A stretch of DNA of 64,000 bases. Source: Branchiostoma floridae (lineage: Eukaryota > Chordata > Leptocardii > Amphioxiformes > Branchiostomatidae). The stretch spans positions 3,598,740-3,662,739 of the forward strand of contig NC_049993.1 of NCBI RefSeq assembly GCF_000003815.2. Direction: 5' to 3'. A model generated the notes under the pieces. That model did no database searches and was not told the DNA's origin. It saw only the letters and a list, made by a program, of their open reading frames with translations. Within the stretch, counting starts at the first letter, position 1. Each line of letters begins with the position of its first letter. Positions 47,860 through 59,200 of the stretch are shown here, piece by piece. A program made the position numbers and the translations under genes.

Positions 47860-50800
47860 CATTAATATTTGTTTTATTTCTCAGGACAAAAAGACGTCAT
47901 TGACCAAATTCACCATCAACGATGTGGTACGGAGTGGACTTCTAGTTCCCAGTAGTGACATTGGAGTCTATGCAGGAGACGAGGAGTGCTATTATCTGTT
48001 CCGTGACGTTTTCGACCCAATTACAAAGTAAACCGATTTAAAACTTTTTACATAGTTAGTGCAATATGTATGTAGACACGTAGTACAACTTTAACACGTT
48101 GTTGAGGTTCGACAGCATACTATGAAGTATCTAATTCGTGTCAGCACATCTTCTATGTCTCCTACATCTTTCCTATAAACCTAGAGAGTGCCACGGGATC
48201 AACGAGATACCTGTCCACATCTCCAACCTGGACCCTCGCAGTTTGACGTCTGTGATTAAGAACAAAGCGCCGATCCGGTCGACTAGATGTAGGGTGGTCA
48301 GGAACCTGGCTGGATACGGTATAATCAAAGTTTACAAATAAGTCCCTAAAGGTGGGCTCTCACTGCGCTTGGGGCACCGGTGCGGCACTGCGGGGGCGTT
48401 CACTGCAAAGTGACTATTTTGTTATTTTCTACATTTAGTATGATTTAGATATTGCGCAATACGTAAAAGTATGACTTAGAAGACAACAAAATCCGCAAAA
48501 CGTAAGAAAATTCGTTCTTTATCTATGAACTCCGCAGTGCCGCACCGGTGCCGCAAGCGCGGTGAGAGTCCACCTCAAGTCGCTGCAGTCCTACTTTAAG
48601 CCCAAACACATTCCCACACTTTTAAGTAGACGTTTTCTGAAACGTCGGTTCGGAATGTTGTTCTGGACAGAATTCCCACTGGAGTTTCACAAGCTTTCAC
48701 AATTTATCGTTCTGATGCCAATATGATGACTGGCTCTGTTTCTTTAATGCCAAACTATGTATATGTATTGTAACAAATGCCTGTTGTATCATGTTGTACA
48801 TGAAATACATTGACAAGACAAAAATTCATTACCAGGATTCCCTGCCGGAATTTCCCGGGAAAACCGTCTAGAAGTAGAGGGAATATTAGAGACTGCACTT
48901 GAGGACCTTGAAGGAGACCTCAACGGACAATACCACCCATACGATACATTAACAGGCTCGGAAAAACAAAATATGATAATGAGTGGATATCTCTTCCGGG
49001 TACTTGACACATATATGTCAGTTCTATTAACCCATCTATCGACTTGAAATTAATACTCTAGAACAATTTCAAAGTGCTTCGAGCTTTTGCTTAAATTAGA
49101 ATACTCGGGTGTTTGCTGGACTCTTGACTCTATCGCTTTTAGAGTCGTGGAAATGAAAACTTTCTTCATTGTTGTCAAGTTAACTAGCAGTGTCATTAAG
49201 AACCGAAAATATCTGTAACGTAATCTTTGACACTTTGTTGGGGGCAATTTGCTGCTCCTGTTTCTGGGCTTCGGTAAAAAATTTAATTCCCATGATTTAA
49301 TTTGCTTTTGCAGGAGAGTGATGAGTATCAGGCTGGTGCAGGGATAGGCCGGGACTGGCCGGAGGGTCGTGGCATCTTTTACAACAATGCCAAAACGTTT
49401 TTGGCGTGGGTAAACGAGGAGGACCATCTTAGAATCATTTCTATGCAGAAAGGTATACTATCTTCTATTCTATAATTGCACAGTCATTATTTGTGATTGC
49501 TCGGAGCCTCTAAAATAGCAATAAACCTTGTAGCATATAACATTGTTTCTTGTCGAAAATTGACTTTATACCAGCCGTCATCTTGATAAGATATACATCC
49601 CGTGATGCATTGCATCCGAAATGCTGTCACCTGTAATAAGGCCTATGAAAATGCTGTGCTTCTGATTACGTAATGAAATGTAAGGTCGTTAGGTATTTTT
49701 CTTTCTATTTTGTATTTAGTAAGTAGTCTGGTATATACAATCCAAATCTTTAAAAGTAAAACACGTAAGAAAACTTTTCTGTTCAATATCATATTTCACT
49801 TATGAAGACAGTCATTACACGATTCCAAATAGATACATATGGCAAACAGAATTGTCTGAAACACACGCAGTAGATAGTTTTCTTATGCAAAATATGTTGG
49901 AAAAACATACAGTAAAATATCTATAAACGTTTCAGTAACACTCATATGCCAGATTTTAAATTCCAATGCACCTTGTCAGCGGTCGACAAAAACGTCTAGG
50001 TTTGGTCAGACGGAAACGGCATTTCAAGTAAACCTAACTGTTTTTTTTTTCATTCTAATGTAATACAATTATTCTATCAAATCTATTACAGGAGCAAATG
50101 TCGAGCAAGTGTTCGATCGTCTGTGCCGTGGCATCAACGCCATCAACAAGGCCCTACTGAAGCAAGCGCAGACTGAGTTTGCGTTTCACAAGCAGTATGG
50201 CTACCTGTCGAGCTGTCCTACAAACCTAGGCACGGGCATGCGCGCTAGCGTCCACATGCACATCCCCAACACGCTAACGGAGTCCCAATTCAAGAACAGG
50301 TGTTGTAAGCTTGGGTTGGACGTTAGAGGCCGACATGGAGGTAATAGGAGCTGTGAAAATGTTTTGGTGACCTGGGGTTTCTAATGACATGGGGAATGCT
50401 GTGCAGGGCAGGGGCTTCCAGGCTGCCAGGATGGTTCAGGTGGCATAGGCGGATAGGCCTAGGTCAGGATAAATATATTTCTTTGTCTCATTTGTTTGAT
50501 TCATTTTGGTGTTGTTACTTAGCAGGGTGGTTGATTGGTAATTAACTTATTTGTGTTTTTGATTAGTTGCTTCTTTGTTTGCTTGGCCGCATATACATTG
50601 TGTTGGCGGCTGTTTGATTGTGACGGAATTTTAGAATGTGTATCCGAAGGATAACTATGCAGAGGCTCTGTATGGATTGTTGGTGATATGTGGTTTATGG
50701 GTACTCTCCAAGCAGAGGTCGAGTCGCGGAGATATACTAGTAGTCGAAAAAAAATACACGCGCGCTCCTCCTACCTCTGCCTCAAAACGGAACGGTACAA

Positions 50801-52192
50801 GGCTATTAAATCTAATCACTTTGACACATTCAGGGCGTTTTGTAACTAGGTGCTAAGTTTTCGACGGGAGTTAGGAGTTTCTGTCAGCGCGCCGTGGGTG
50901 TTTCCTGTCTGCCAGTCGGAGCAAACAACACCCCATAAAATCGGTTGTGGCTCAGTCATGATACGTCAAAACAAGCTATTATTTGTGTCCCTATGATCTA
51001 AAAAAGTTGTGCAACCGCTTGTAAGTACGTCCAGATGTCAAAAATAAGTTAAAAACGAAATTTGTTCAGTCAAAGTTGACCTTCTAAAACTCAGACTTCA
51101 CGCGCTGACGGCCGTTTTGCTATAACCGCATGCAGCCGTAAATGTAATTCACTCGCGTTTTTCCCAGTTTACCACATGCTCAGATTAGCGTATTCATCTC
51201 TTGAATCGACAATTTACTAATTCATATATTAACATGTCATTTATATTTGTAATTGATGCAAAATATTTTCAGGGTGTAGGAAGTTACGTTATGACACTTT
51301 CAATGTACCGGGAAGGAATGACGTCGGCCATTGTTGTCAGTGAATAGACATCGCAGCGGGTGCTGGCCCGACCCGCTGAACATGTGCCGGGCGCGTGTTA
51401 CTCCGGGGCAGTAAAAGTATTTGGCTAACGATTTTTTTATGCTTGGGGGGGGGGGGGGGGTACTAACACAGATTTTGAAAGGATATCCCCGCCCCTATGC
51501 GTTTTGAGGCAGAGGTAGGAGGAGCGCGCGTGTATTCTTTTCGACTACTAGTATATCTCCGCGACTCGACCTCTGCTTGGAGAGTAGTTTATGGGTAGGT
51601 CGTGAGAAGATCTCAAAATGCTTGGATTAGACCTTCCCTAGCGACGTGTTACAGTACTACAGATTGCCACTTTATGTTCTGGATTGGCTAATGTGGGTTT
51701 GGTTGGTTGTTTGTTTGTTTGTTTGGTTTGTTTGTTTGTTTGGTAGGTTGGTTGGTTGGTTGGTTGGTTGGTTGGTTGGTTGGTTGGTTGGTTGGTTGGT
51801 TGGTTGGTTGGTTGGTTGGTTGGTTGGTTGGTTGGTTGGTTGGTTGGTTGGTCGGTCGGTCGGTCGGTTGGTTGGTCGTTAAGTGGATTGGCTGATTGGT
51901 TGGTGGGTCGTTCAGTCGCTTGGTTGCTTGGTTAATTGCTTGGTTGCTTTGTTTGATAAATAGTGGGTGACTAAGTGAGTGGTTGGATGTTTGGATTGAT
52001 TCCTTATACATTGGCTTTTTTTGGTTGATTGGCTGTAAATAAGTCAATTAAGAAGTTTCATCTTGTTTCTGTATGACCTCAGAAAAATGTGATAGTGACG
52101 GAGGTGTGTATGACGTATCCAACCTTCAGCGGCTGGGTAGTACCGAAGTGGAGCAGGTACAAACACTGGTTGATGGCATCAACTCCATTTGA
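47044..52192 (+). CDS. Creatine/phosphagen kinase homologue, 348 aa, seven coding exons
   Basis: The exons are 47044-47151, 47885-48027, 48185-48318, 48836-48999, 49314-49452, 50092-50340 and 52083-52192 (stop), with matching phases throughout. The fold is read in order: [20 protein letters not shown] (N-terminal domain), [20 protein letters not shown] then [36 protein letters not shown], and [20 protein letters not shown]. Family residues are kept: reactive cysteine (Cys271), the Glu pair in NEEDH (218-219), and nucleotide-binding arginines in STRCR, GRDWP, GTGMR, VRGRHGG and LQRLG. The enzyme family moves phosphate between ATP and a guanidino compound. It is short (creatine kinases are about 380 aa) and the region around residues 84-150 is poorly conserved, with STRCRVVRN in place of SSRVRTGRS. 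It is therefore a divergent paralogue; substrate unknown. No mitochondrial leader is seen. Confidence 0.9.
48351..48575. mobile_element. MITE with GGTGGGCTCTCACTGCGC termini
   Basis: The left arm includes gcaccggtgcggcactgcgg and the right arm its inverse ccgcagtgccgcaccggtgc. The outer ends are ggtgggctctcac and gtgagagtccacc. It lies in intron 3 of the kinase gene and has no coding frame. Confidence 0.7.
50693..51595. mobile_element. Mutator-like non-autonomous element (50702-51586), 9-bp target duplication
   Basis: The TIRs are about 87 bp and near identical, starting TACTCTCCAAGCAGAGGTCG. The direct repeat gtttatggg flanks the element at 50693-50701 and 51587-51595. Long TIRs plus a 9-bp duplication point to the Mutator/MULE group. 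The 885-bp interior has no transposase. The small number of differences between TIRs suggests recent activity. It sits in the last intron of the kinase gene. Confidence 0.85.
51745..51880. repeat. (TTGG)n tetranucleotide repeat
   Basis: About 30 units of GGTT with a few GGTC variants near the end. It is preceded by GTTT repeats and followed by degenerate copies to about 51960. It generates Val-Gly-Trp-Leu and Pro-Thr-Asn-Gln frames that are not genes. Confidence 0.95.
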
Positions 52193-52246
52193 AATATTAG
52201 CATAGAAGTTTATCTATGTTGATGTATATGTCATCACTAATGATGA

Positions 52247-52252
52247 ATTAAA
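52247..52252 (+). terminator. Candidate poly(A) signal of the kinase gene
   Basis: ATTAAA about 55 nt after the stop codon at 52190-52192. It is the common variant of AATAAA. Confidence 0.4.
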
Positions 52253-52259
52253 ATAACTT

Positions 52260-53290
52260 GACTAAAAAGTAGAAGAATCTGTACTTAACAAAAATTGCGG
52301 TGGTGGGGGAGACAAAGGTTATCTGACACTTACGACCCGTTGTAGCAGTCACGTGGCTCTAATGTCTCCTCAAGGGAGTAACAGTAGACGGATTCATTTT
52401 ATGAAAAAGTTAGCCAAAATTGAGTAAGTCGTAGTTTGTCGGTTTGTCACGTAAACTATATAGTCTTCTTTCATAATCTACTTTATACGATGTGTCTACG
52501 TATACATACAGCGAGGGTTTTAAAATTTAGTGTTAATGTTAAGACATTATATTTTAACAACAATAGTCTCCTTTTTTCGCAATGGAGAGAAATTTCATGG
52601 TAACAATAGCTTTGTGCCGATACTAAGAATTGAATAACTACCAACATTTATTAATTTGAATCTATAAAAAAATTGCTATTGTAACGACATGAAGAGTTCG
52701 CATAAAGAGAACACCAGATATTTGGCATTCTGTGACACGATCCGTTGTTTTTATTATTGACGAAACATGCCTGTTTAAGTTGTTAAAACGGGATATTATT
52801 GTTTCACCGGCTACAGCCTACGAATGTTTTTTTTCTGTGTTCTCTTAGCACTCCATCTTTTTTAAAGTAGCAAACGAATTGATTTTTGTTCTCTCATTTC
52901 TACATACTCCTCACGTCTCATATCAAGGTGATTTCTCAAACTATTTGGGTGCAGGAGATTATCAACTTCTTTCATTTAATCTTTGCATCTATATCTATAT
53001 AGTCGGTGTAACAACCCTTCGGTGTAACACACCAGCTTCGCGGCGCTGCAGCAGCTGGTTATATTACACTTAACGACCCGTCACACCTAACTTGTGTACA
53101 TGTATCTGATGGCGTTCCCTGTATCTGTATCTATATAGCCGATATAAAATAATGTACGGACATTTGATCCTTACTTTTCCATTTTTGGTTTGCTTTGTAC
53201 GTGGCAGCGTTGAATAAGAAGTAGTGTGAACTCGGCCATCTTTGATTGGCAAGTTATATGATATTATCGTTTTATCTGTCTTCTGAACCT
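52260..53290. other. Convergent intergenic region, no gene seen
   Basis: The kinase gene (plus) and the NXPE gene (minus) end towards each other here. No further exon is supported. A short inverted pair near 53007 and 53077 (gtgtaacaacc / cacttaacgacc) is weak. Confidence 0.35.
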
Positions 53291-53292
53291 GC

Positions 53293-56200
53293 CTAGTTTG
53301 GGCAAATATTAGAAAACAGTATGTTCAATTGATTGTCCACCATCGTTTGATCTGGATGAATGAAGTCTTTTCCCGGCTGACACACGCTCATGTCCCACGT
53401 GTCCAACACGAACACATCCGAATCCGCCACGAACATCTCCCGTATCACCTCCGTGATCTGGTAAGCCAGCCAGTCGCTTCCTAGGAGGTAGTACTGCAAT
53501 TCTCCTCCTGTGTGTTCTCGCGTTGTTCCTGTTCTCACCAGAACTCGCGTTCCGGGACTCCTGCGCACGAGACGATGTATGGCGCCCCGTATGGCGTACA
53601 GACGAGACTGTATCATATCCAACGGCTCTGCCGTATAATGAGCCCACAGACTAAGGACTATGACCGTGTTTGGACCTCCGTGAGTAGCGTCCAGCTCATC
53701 GGCAATGTAACGGGAGTCATTGAAGATATTCCAAGCGCCTACTTGAACAGGGTAGTGGTGGAACCGGTAGCGAACAGAAATGTTCCACTGAATGTTGTCG
53801 CCTCCTTTACTAGCTGCAAAATAAGGTACAGAATAATAGATAAAGAGACTATTTTTACACAAGCATTATCTTATTCTCAACGACGTTTCGGTGACCGTCT
53901 GTCACCTTCTTCAGGGCAATTCTGACTGGTTCACATTGTACTGCAGGACAGGTGTCGCTGCTCACAGTTCAGATGCGGTCACAAACGTAAAATATTTACA
54001 TATGTACGGAGAACTTTATGCAAAATATTTACAATGCGGTCCCAAAGGAACCAGTCAGAATTGTCCTGAAGAAGGTGACAGACGGTCACCGAAACTTCGG
54101 TGAGAATAAATTAATGGTTTTGTAAAAATAGGCTCCTTATTCAGTGACATACCAACCTAATAAAGCTATTCAAGGAAAAAAAAAGATGCAACGGTCACTT
54201 GCCCTCATCAGTTCATTATTGATTCTTGTGACTGGCTGTGATGAAACGATGTCTATATGGCAATGCTGCCCTCATCAGTTCATTATTGATTCTTGTGACT
54301 GGCTGTGATGAAACGATGTCTATATGGCAATGCTTCCCTTCTACAAATACACCCATTGCTACCCAACTTCATATCTTAGTGTTTTCGACAATTTCATGTT
54401 GGCCATCAATGGTGAGGAATCGTACTTTTCTGGTCGGCTGACTCCCCTAGCGCACTATTGACTCTATTTGTCCAATTTATACAATTAGACCACTGATCCG
54501 CGGAGCCTGGTAGAGGATAGAAACCGGGGACAAAATTCGTTTTCGAAATTAGGCGAAAATCAATGCAAGCGCTAATGTAATCGATAAAATTATGTTATGT
54601 GCCCCAATTCTGTTGTTCGATAACAATCGTTCATATTTGTTGGAACCGCCTATGTATTTTGTACCTTATATAGTTACAACGCCTAGCCCTTTTCGATAAA
54701 CTGGTGGCCCTAGTTATTATATAACGCTAGTTCACCTTTGTCCGCGGGTTGACCTTTATCCGTTGTCTTTAAAACAGAATATTTAGGAGTATTACGTCTG
54801 GGGACTGTGGTTTCAAATTTTCAATGTTTTCAAACTGTTCACCTTCCGTCGACTTTATATCTCTAAATACTTTTTTTTGCAAATAACGGATATAGGTTAC
54901 CCTCGGATAAAGGTGTAATATGTCATTATAGAGCCAAATCAATCGAACAAATCAACACCGCACTTGACACAATACATTCTGGATGATGAGCAATTTCATC
55001 ATCATCATGGGCAAGATAACAGGAGGAATGATAATGTAAAAAAATGCATTTGTTGCAGCAACAACAGAGTCGGGAAGGCTTAAGAAAACGTATTTAACAG
55101 TTGCACTTAAGAATTAAGAAAATTATTTGACAAACCTGTTAGATCCATCGTTTCATTATCGTAGTGCAGCGGTACTAGCTTCTGTAAGCGCTGGCTCCAT
55201 TGCCTAATGGTGGAGTCACCTAAATTTGAAGAAACATGATATAAATATATATATATGCTTATTCAGCTTGAGCTTATAGTAAGGCAATCTTTAACTAGCT
55301 ATACTCGTAACGTAACCTGTAAATTACTTGAATGAATGGTTCAATCAATTGGAGAAGCGGATTTGGTTAAGCTAAGGGCACAACCAGCCGCACGTGCAAA
55401 TGCGTGCTGTCTGCGTGCAAAAACGTGGGCAATTTTTTTGTATCCGTAAGTGGTGGGTACCGCCTCCGTACGAACTCGTACGGAGTCCAACGGTTTGGGG
55501 AGTACGCAGACACGACGTACAATGTAGAACTTCATGTGCATGAGAAACTTTCTCTGCCATCGGCCGGGCTGCGGATTTGGCCCGCGCGTGCCCAGTACAG
55601 CGAGTAAGGACACCGTACGTACGCAGCCCATGTAAGTAGGGCCTATATACGGTAATGTGACAATCGCACAGAGATTTACGTTGTAAGCACTTACAACTCA
55701 CTTGAATCCATAGCCTGATGGCAGGGAAAGTTCGATATGAACGTAGAGTTCTACGGTGTGTCTGCGTGCTCCCAAATCCGTTGGATTCCGTACGAGTTCG
55801 TACTGAGGTGGTACTTACCACTTACGGATCCCAAAAGATTGCCCACGTTTTTGCACGTAGACACCACGCAGTTGCATGTACGGCGGGCTGCGCCCTTAGT
55901 TTTAGGAACTGGTGGTACGCCCAATGATATTCATTTAGTATTTTTACTACGTCTTTTGAAGCAAAACAACTGAGCACTTTACGCACCATGCATGTACACA
56001 GTCTTGTTAGCCAGGCACCGCCGGATATCGCCCCTGCTAAACACTCGGACATTGCAGACAGATGACCACCAGATCTTGCCTGACCAATGTCCCTGACCTG
56101 ATGACGTGTTCCACGTGCACTCTGGAAGGTGTTGAGGTTTGGGCAGTTCTGCCTTAAGGACGCGTACGGGCTCCTTTGGGTCTACTTCAAGTTCCTCTTC

Positions 56201-59200
56201 AAGATATGGTCTGTGTGGCGAAGGGTGTGGAAAACGAGCACATGTATAGCAATAAACGGTCAAGCTTTTGCAAAGCCCCAGTTATATAAAAGGCTATGTC
56301 TCATGACCATAACATTTATGCACATAATAGAGATACGTGCCAAAACCTAAGCATTTCAATACAAAGAGAAATGCAGTAATACAAAGTTAACCAAAATATG
56401 TCAAAACGTATACATATTCGTTATACATATATGCCAAGGTACTGAGTTAATTCAAAGTATGGCATCCTTATATATGCAAATCTATTATGCACAAAATTAT
56501 ATGCTCAGATTTGATTTGATTTGATTTATTCGGCTGTATAATCATAAGAAATACAGCAAGGGCTACCCAACTAGCCAGAGGCTATTATCTCTGTTGCTAG
56601 CCCTGGTAACAATGCAATATACATTTTTAAAAAGTACACAATATGCAACAGTATTAACGATACAGGTAACTTTGACTACAAAGATACTATGTCAAAACCT
56701 AAGTATATTAATTTTACATTGCTAGCATCATTGCATATAAATCATTAAGAGACTGTCTGAAACATAATAAGCAGGGTATCTATAGACTGCTGTTGGTGCA
56801 TTTACATTACATATTTTTCTTATAAAACAATGGCGTCTCACTTTTGGAAAAGTTTCTTTTCCTGTTGAGACACAAGGCCCAGTACATTTTCCCAGGTCTT
56901 GCCGGAGTCCCATCGGCATTTTGAGACGGTGGCACACGGGAGTTCCTCGGGTTTTTCACAGATCCAAGTTCCGTTGACTTCTGGTTTCGACCAATCACAC
57001 AGCTGGTCAGTTGATTGGCTAGAATTGGGAGAACTGTAGCATTGCCGTGTAACGTTGTCCTTTGTCTTAACGTCGACAAAAGTGCAGTAGAAGGTTCTCT
57101 TGTTTGGAACCTCCCGCACTCTCTGTAGCACCTTCACTGCCTCGCTTGGATGGACAAGTTGGATCTTTATCTGAACAAATGCAATCAGCAAAATGAGAGT
57201 TCATTGTTTTTACCTCCATGAAATGTCATAGAGGCTATATTTTACCCCGCGTTTGTCTGTCTGTGTGTCTGTCTGTGTGTAAACAAGATAACTCAAGAAC
57301 GGCTGGGTGGATTGGTTTGATACTTGGTGTGTTGGTAGGGTGTGATGAAAGCTGGAAATGATCAGATTTTGGGCCCCCTAGCGGCTCCCCTTGGTACTGC
57401 AGCGCAACTTCCGGTTTTGCTATCTTGGTGTTCTGAACATGCTATGGTCACAATTTTTGAGTATTAGATAGCTCTTGTGCTCAGGAAGAAGTGACATAAG
57501 TTTGGGCCCCCTAGCGTCTAGTTTTGGGATAGCAGGGGCATTTTTGTCAAAAACTTCTGACGAGGATAACTCAAGAAGGGAACAACGGATTTTCATGATT
57601 TTTGGTATGTAGGTACCTTGGACAATGTTGTACAAGATGATATACTAATTATGCAAATAGGAGCAAATTTGCATAATTAATGACAACATTCAATCATAGC
57701 AGTTTTTTCTATGTATCTCTTGTCTTGGACGTGATATGGGTGGTAGATAGCTTTCAATGTCATGACAAGGTGGGGCAAATTTCAGCCCCCTAACATTTAA
57801 TTTAGGAATTGCAGGGGCGTTTTTGTCAAGACATTCCAAAGAGGATAACTGCAGAAAGGATTGACGGATTGGCATCATATTAGGCATGCGGGTACCTTAG
57901 GCAAAGATGTTCATAATGATATACATGTTATGCAAATGAGGACTAAAATTGCATAATTAATGAGGAAATTGTATAATTCCATTGTTTTCAATAACTGGAC
58001 TTCAATAAATGTAACACATGTTAATTATGATAGGTGGAATATAAGCAGATACTAAATATGGTAATGAGGAACTTATTTGCATAATTTATGTAAAAATTGC
58101 AAAACCGCTTTATGATTAATAATGGGAATTTTATAATTGTGACATGTGTACGTTTGTCAATGATGAACAACACCATGCATAAATTATGTTAATGTCTTAG
58201 TCCTTTGCATGAAATTTACAAAAGCTCTAAATTTTCATGGAGGTATGAACTCTAGTTTATTAAACGAACTCTAGTTTATTAAACGTTTTAGACTCCTGAG
58301 TAGCCCGATTCCGTTTTGACAAACTGATTTTCACATACACATAGGTACACATGCAGGGAAATAAAAATATGTTACAAAGGATTTAAATGGGTGTACACAA
58401 CGGAACATGTAAGTACAAATAAAACACGAAAGGAGGTGAACAAATCAAAATAATAATCCATAAATCAAGACCATTTACTTTCCAGGTCAAAGTATAGAAA
58501 CAGATCATTTTGGTAGGAGGGTAGAGGTAAGAGGTCACTACTAAGAGTGGCTAGAAGTAAGTGGACGCCGCTACATATTTGGCAAAACAGAAAAAAAACA
58601 TACTGCTACGACTACAGTCAAACCTTCCCAAGACGACCACCTGGAGGACCGGGTAAAAGCGGTCGATTTGGACAGGTGGCTTGTTAGAAGAGTATCAACA
58701 TCGCAGCACGTCCGATGCATTATTGCTGTGATTAATGGCAACATAGCAAGCACACGCGCGTGCATCCGCCGCCAACTTTATTTTAAACATAACATCATAA
58801 TTGCAGTACAATTCAGAAGCAAACTAGCCGAATTCGGCACAAAATCGCTCTAGTATAGTTTGTGACCTAAGGATAACAATAAGTGGACTTCAAAGACGAT
58901 GCCGACTCCCGACAGGCTCCTTAGGTCGCAAACTGTACTCCATGGCCAACCAAGTCCTCTGGTGTGTTTTCTGTCTATTTGGCCAATTTCTACTATTTTC
59001 CAGTGACGTAGGGAGCCTTTAAGAGGCTAGATGTACAATATCTTTATTTCTTCACCATATAAAATTGTACTCACCGAAACGTTTCCTGCCCAGTACAACG
59101 GGAACTGCACGGTATAGGTACCATTACCGTGATCAGTGACGTGACCGGCGCTACTCCTGATCCGTGGCATGCCGTCACTTCTGAGTCGAGCACGGAAAAA

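Noticed and set aside
51745-51880. CRISPR array or other prokaryotic repeat system
   Set aside because: Repeats are simple-sequence without spacers, and the window is plainly eukaryotic with spliced genes.
51646-52047. Frames repeating Val-Gly-Trp-Leu or Pro-Thr-Asn-Gln
   Set aside because: Translation of the (TTGG)n repeat.
55341-55973. Open frames of 67-149 codons on both strands that resemble each other
   Set aside because: The two halves of a palindrome give matching frames on opposite strands.
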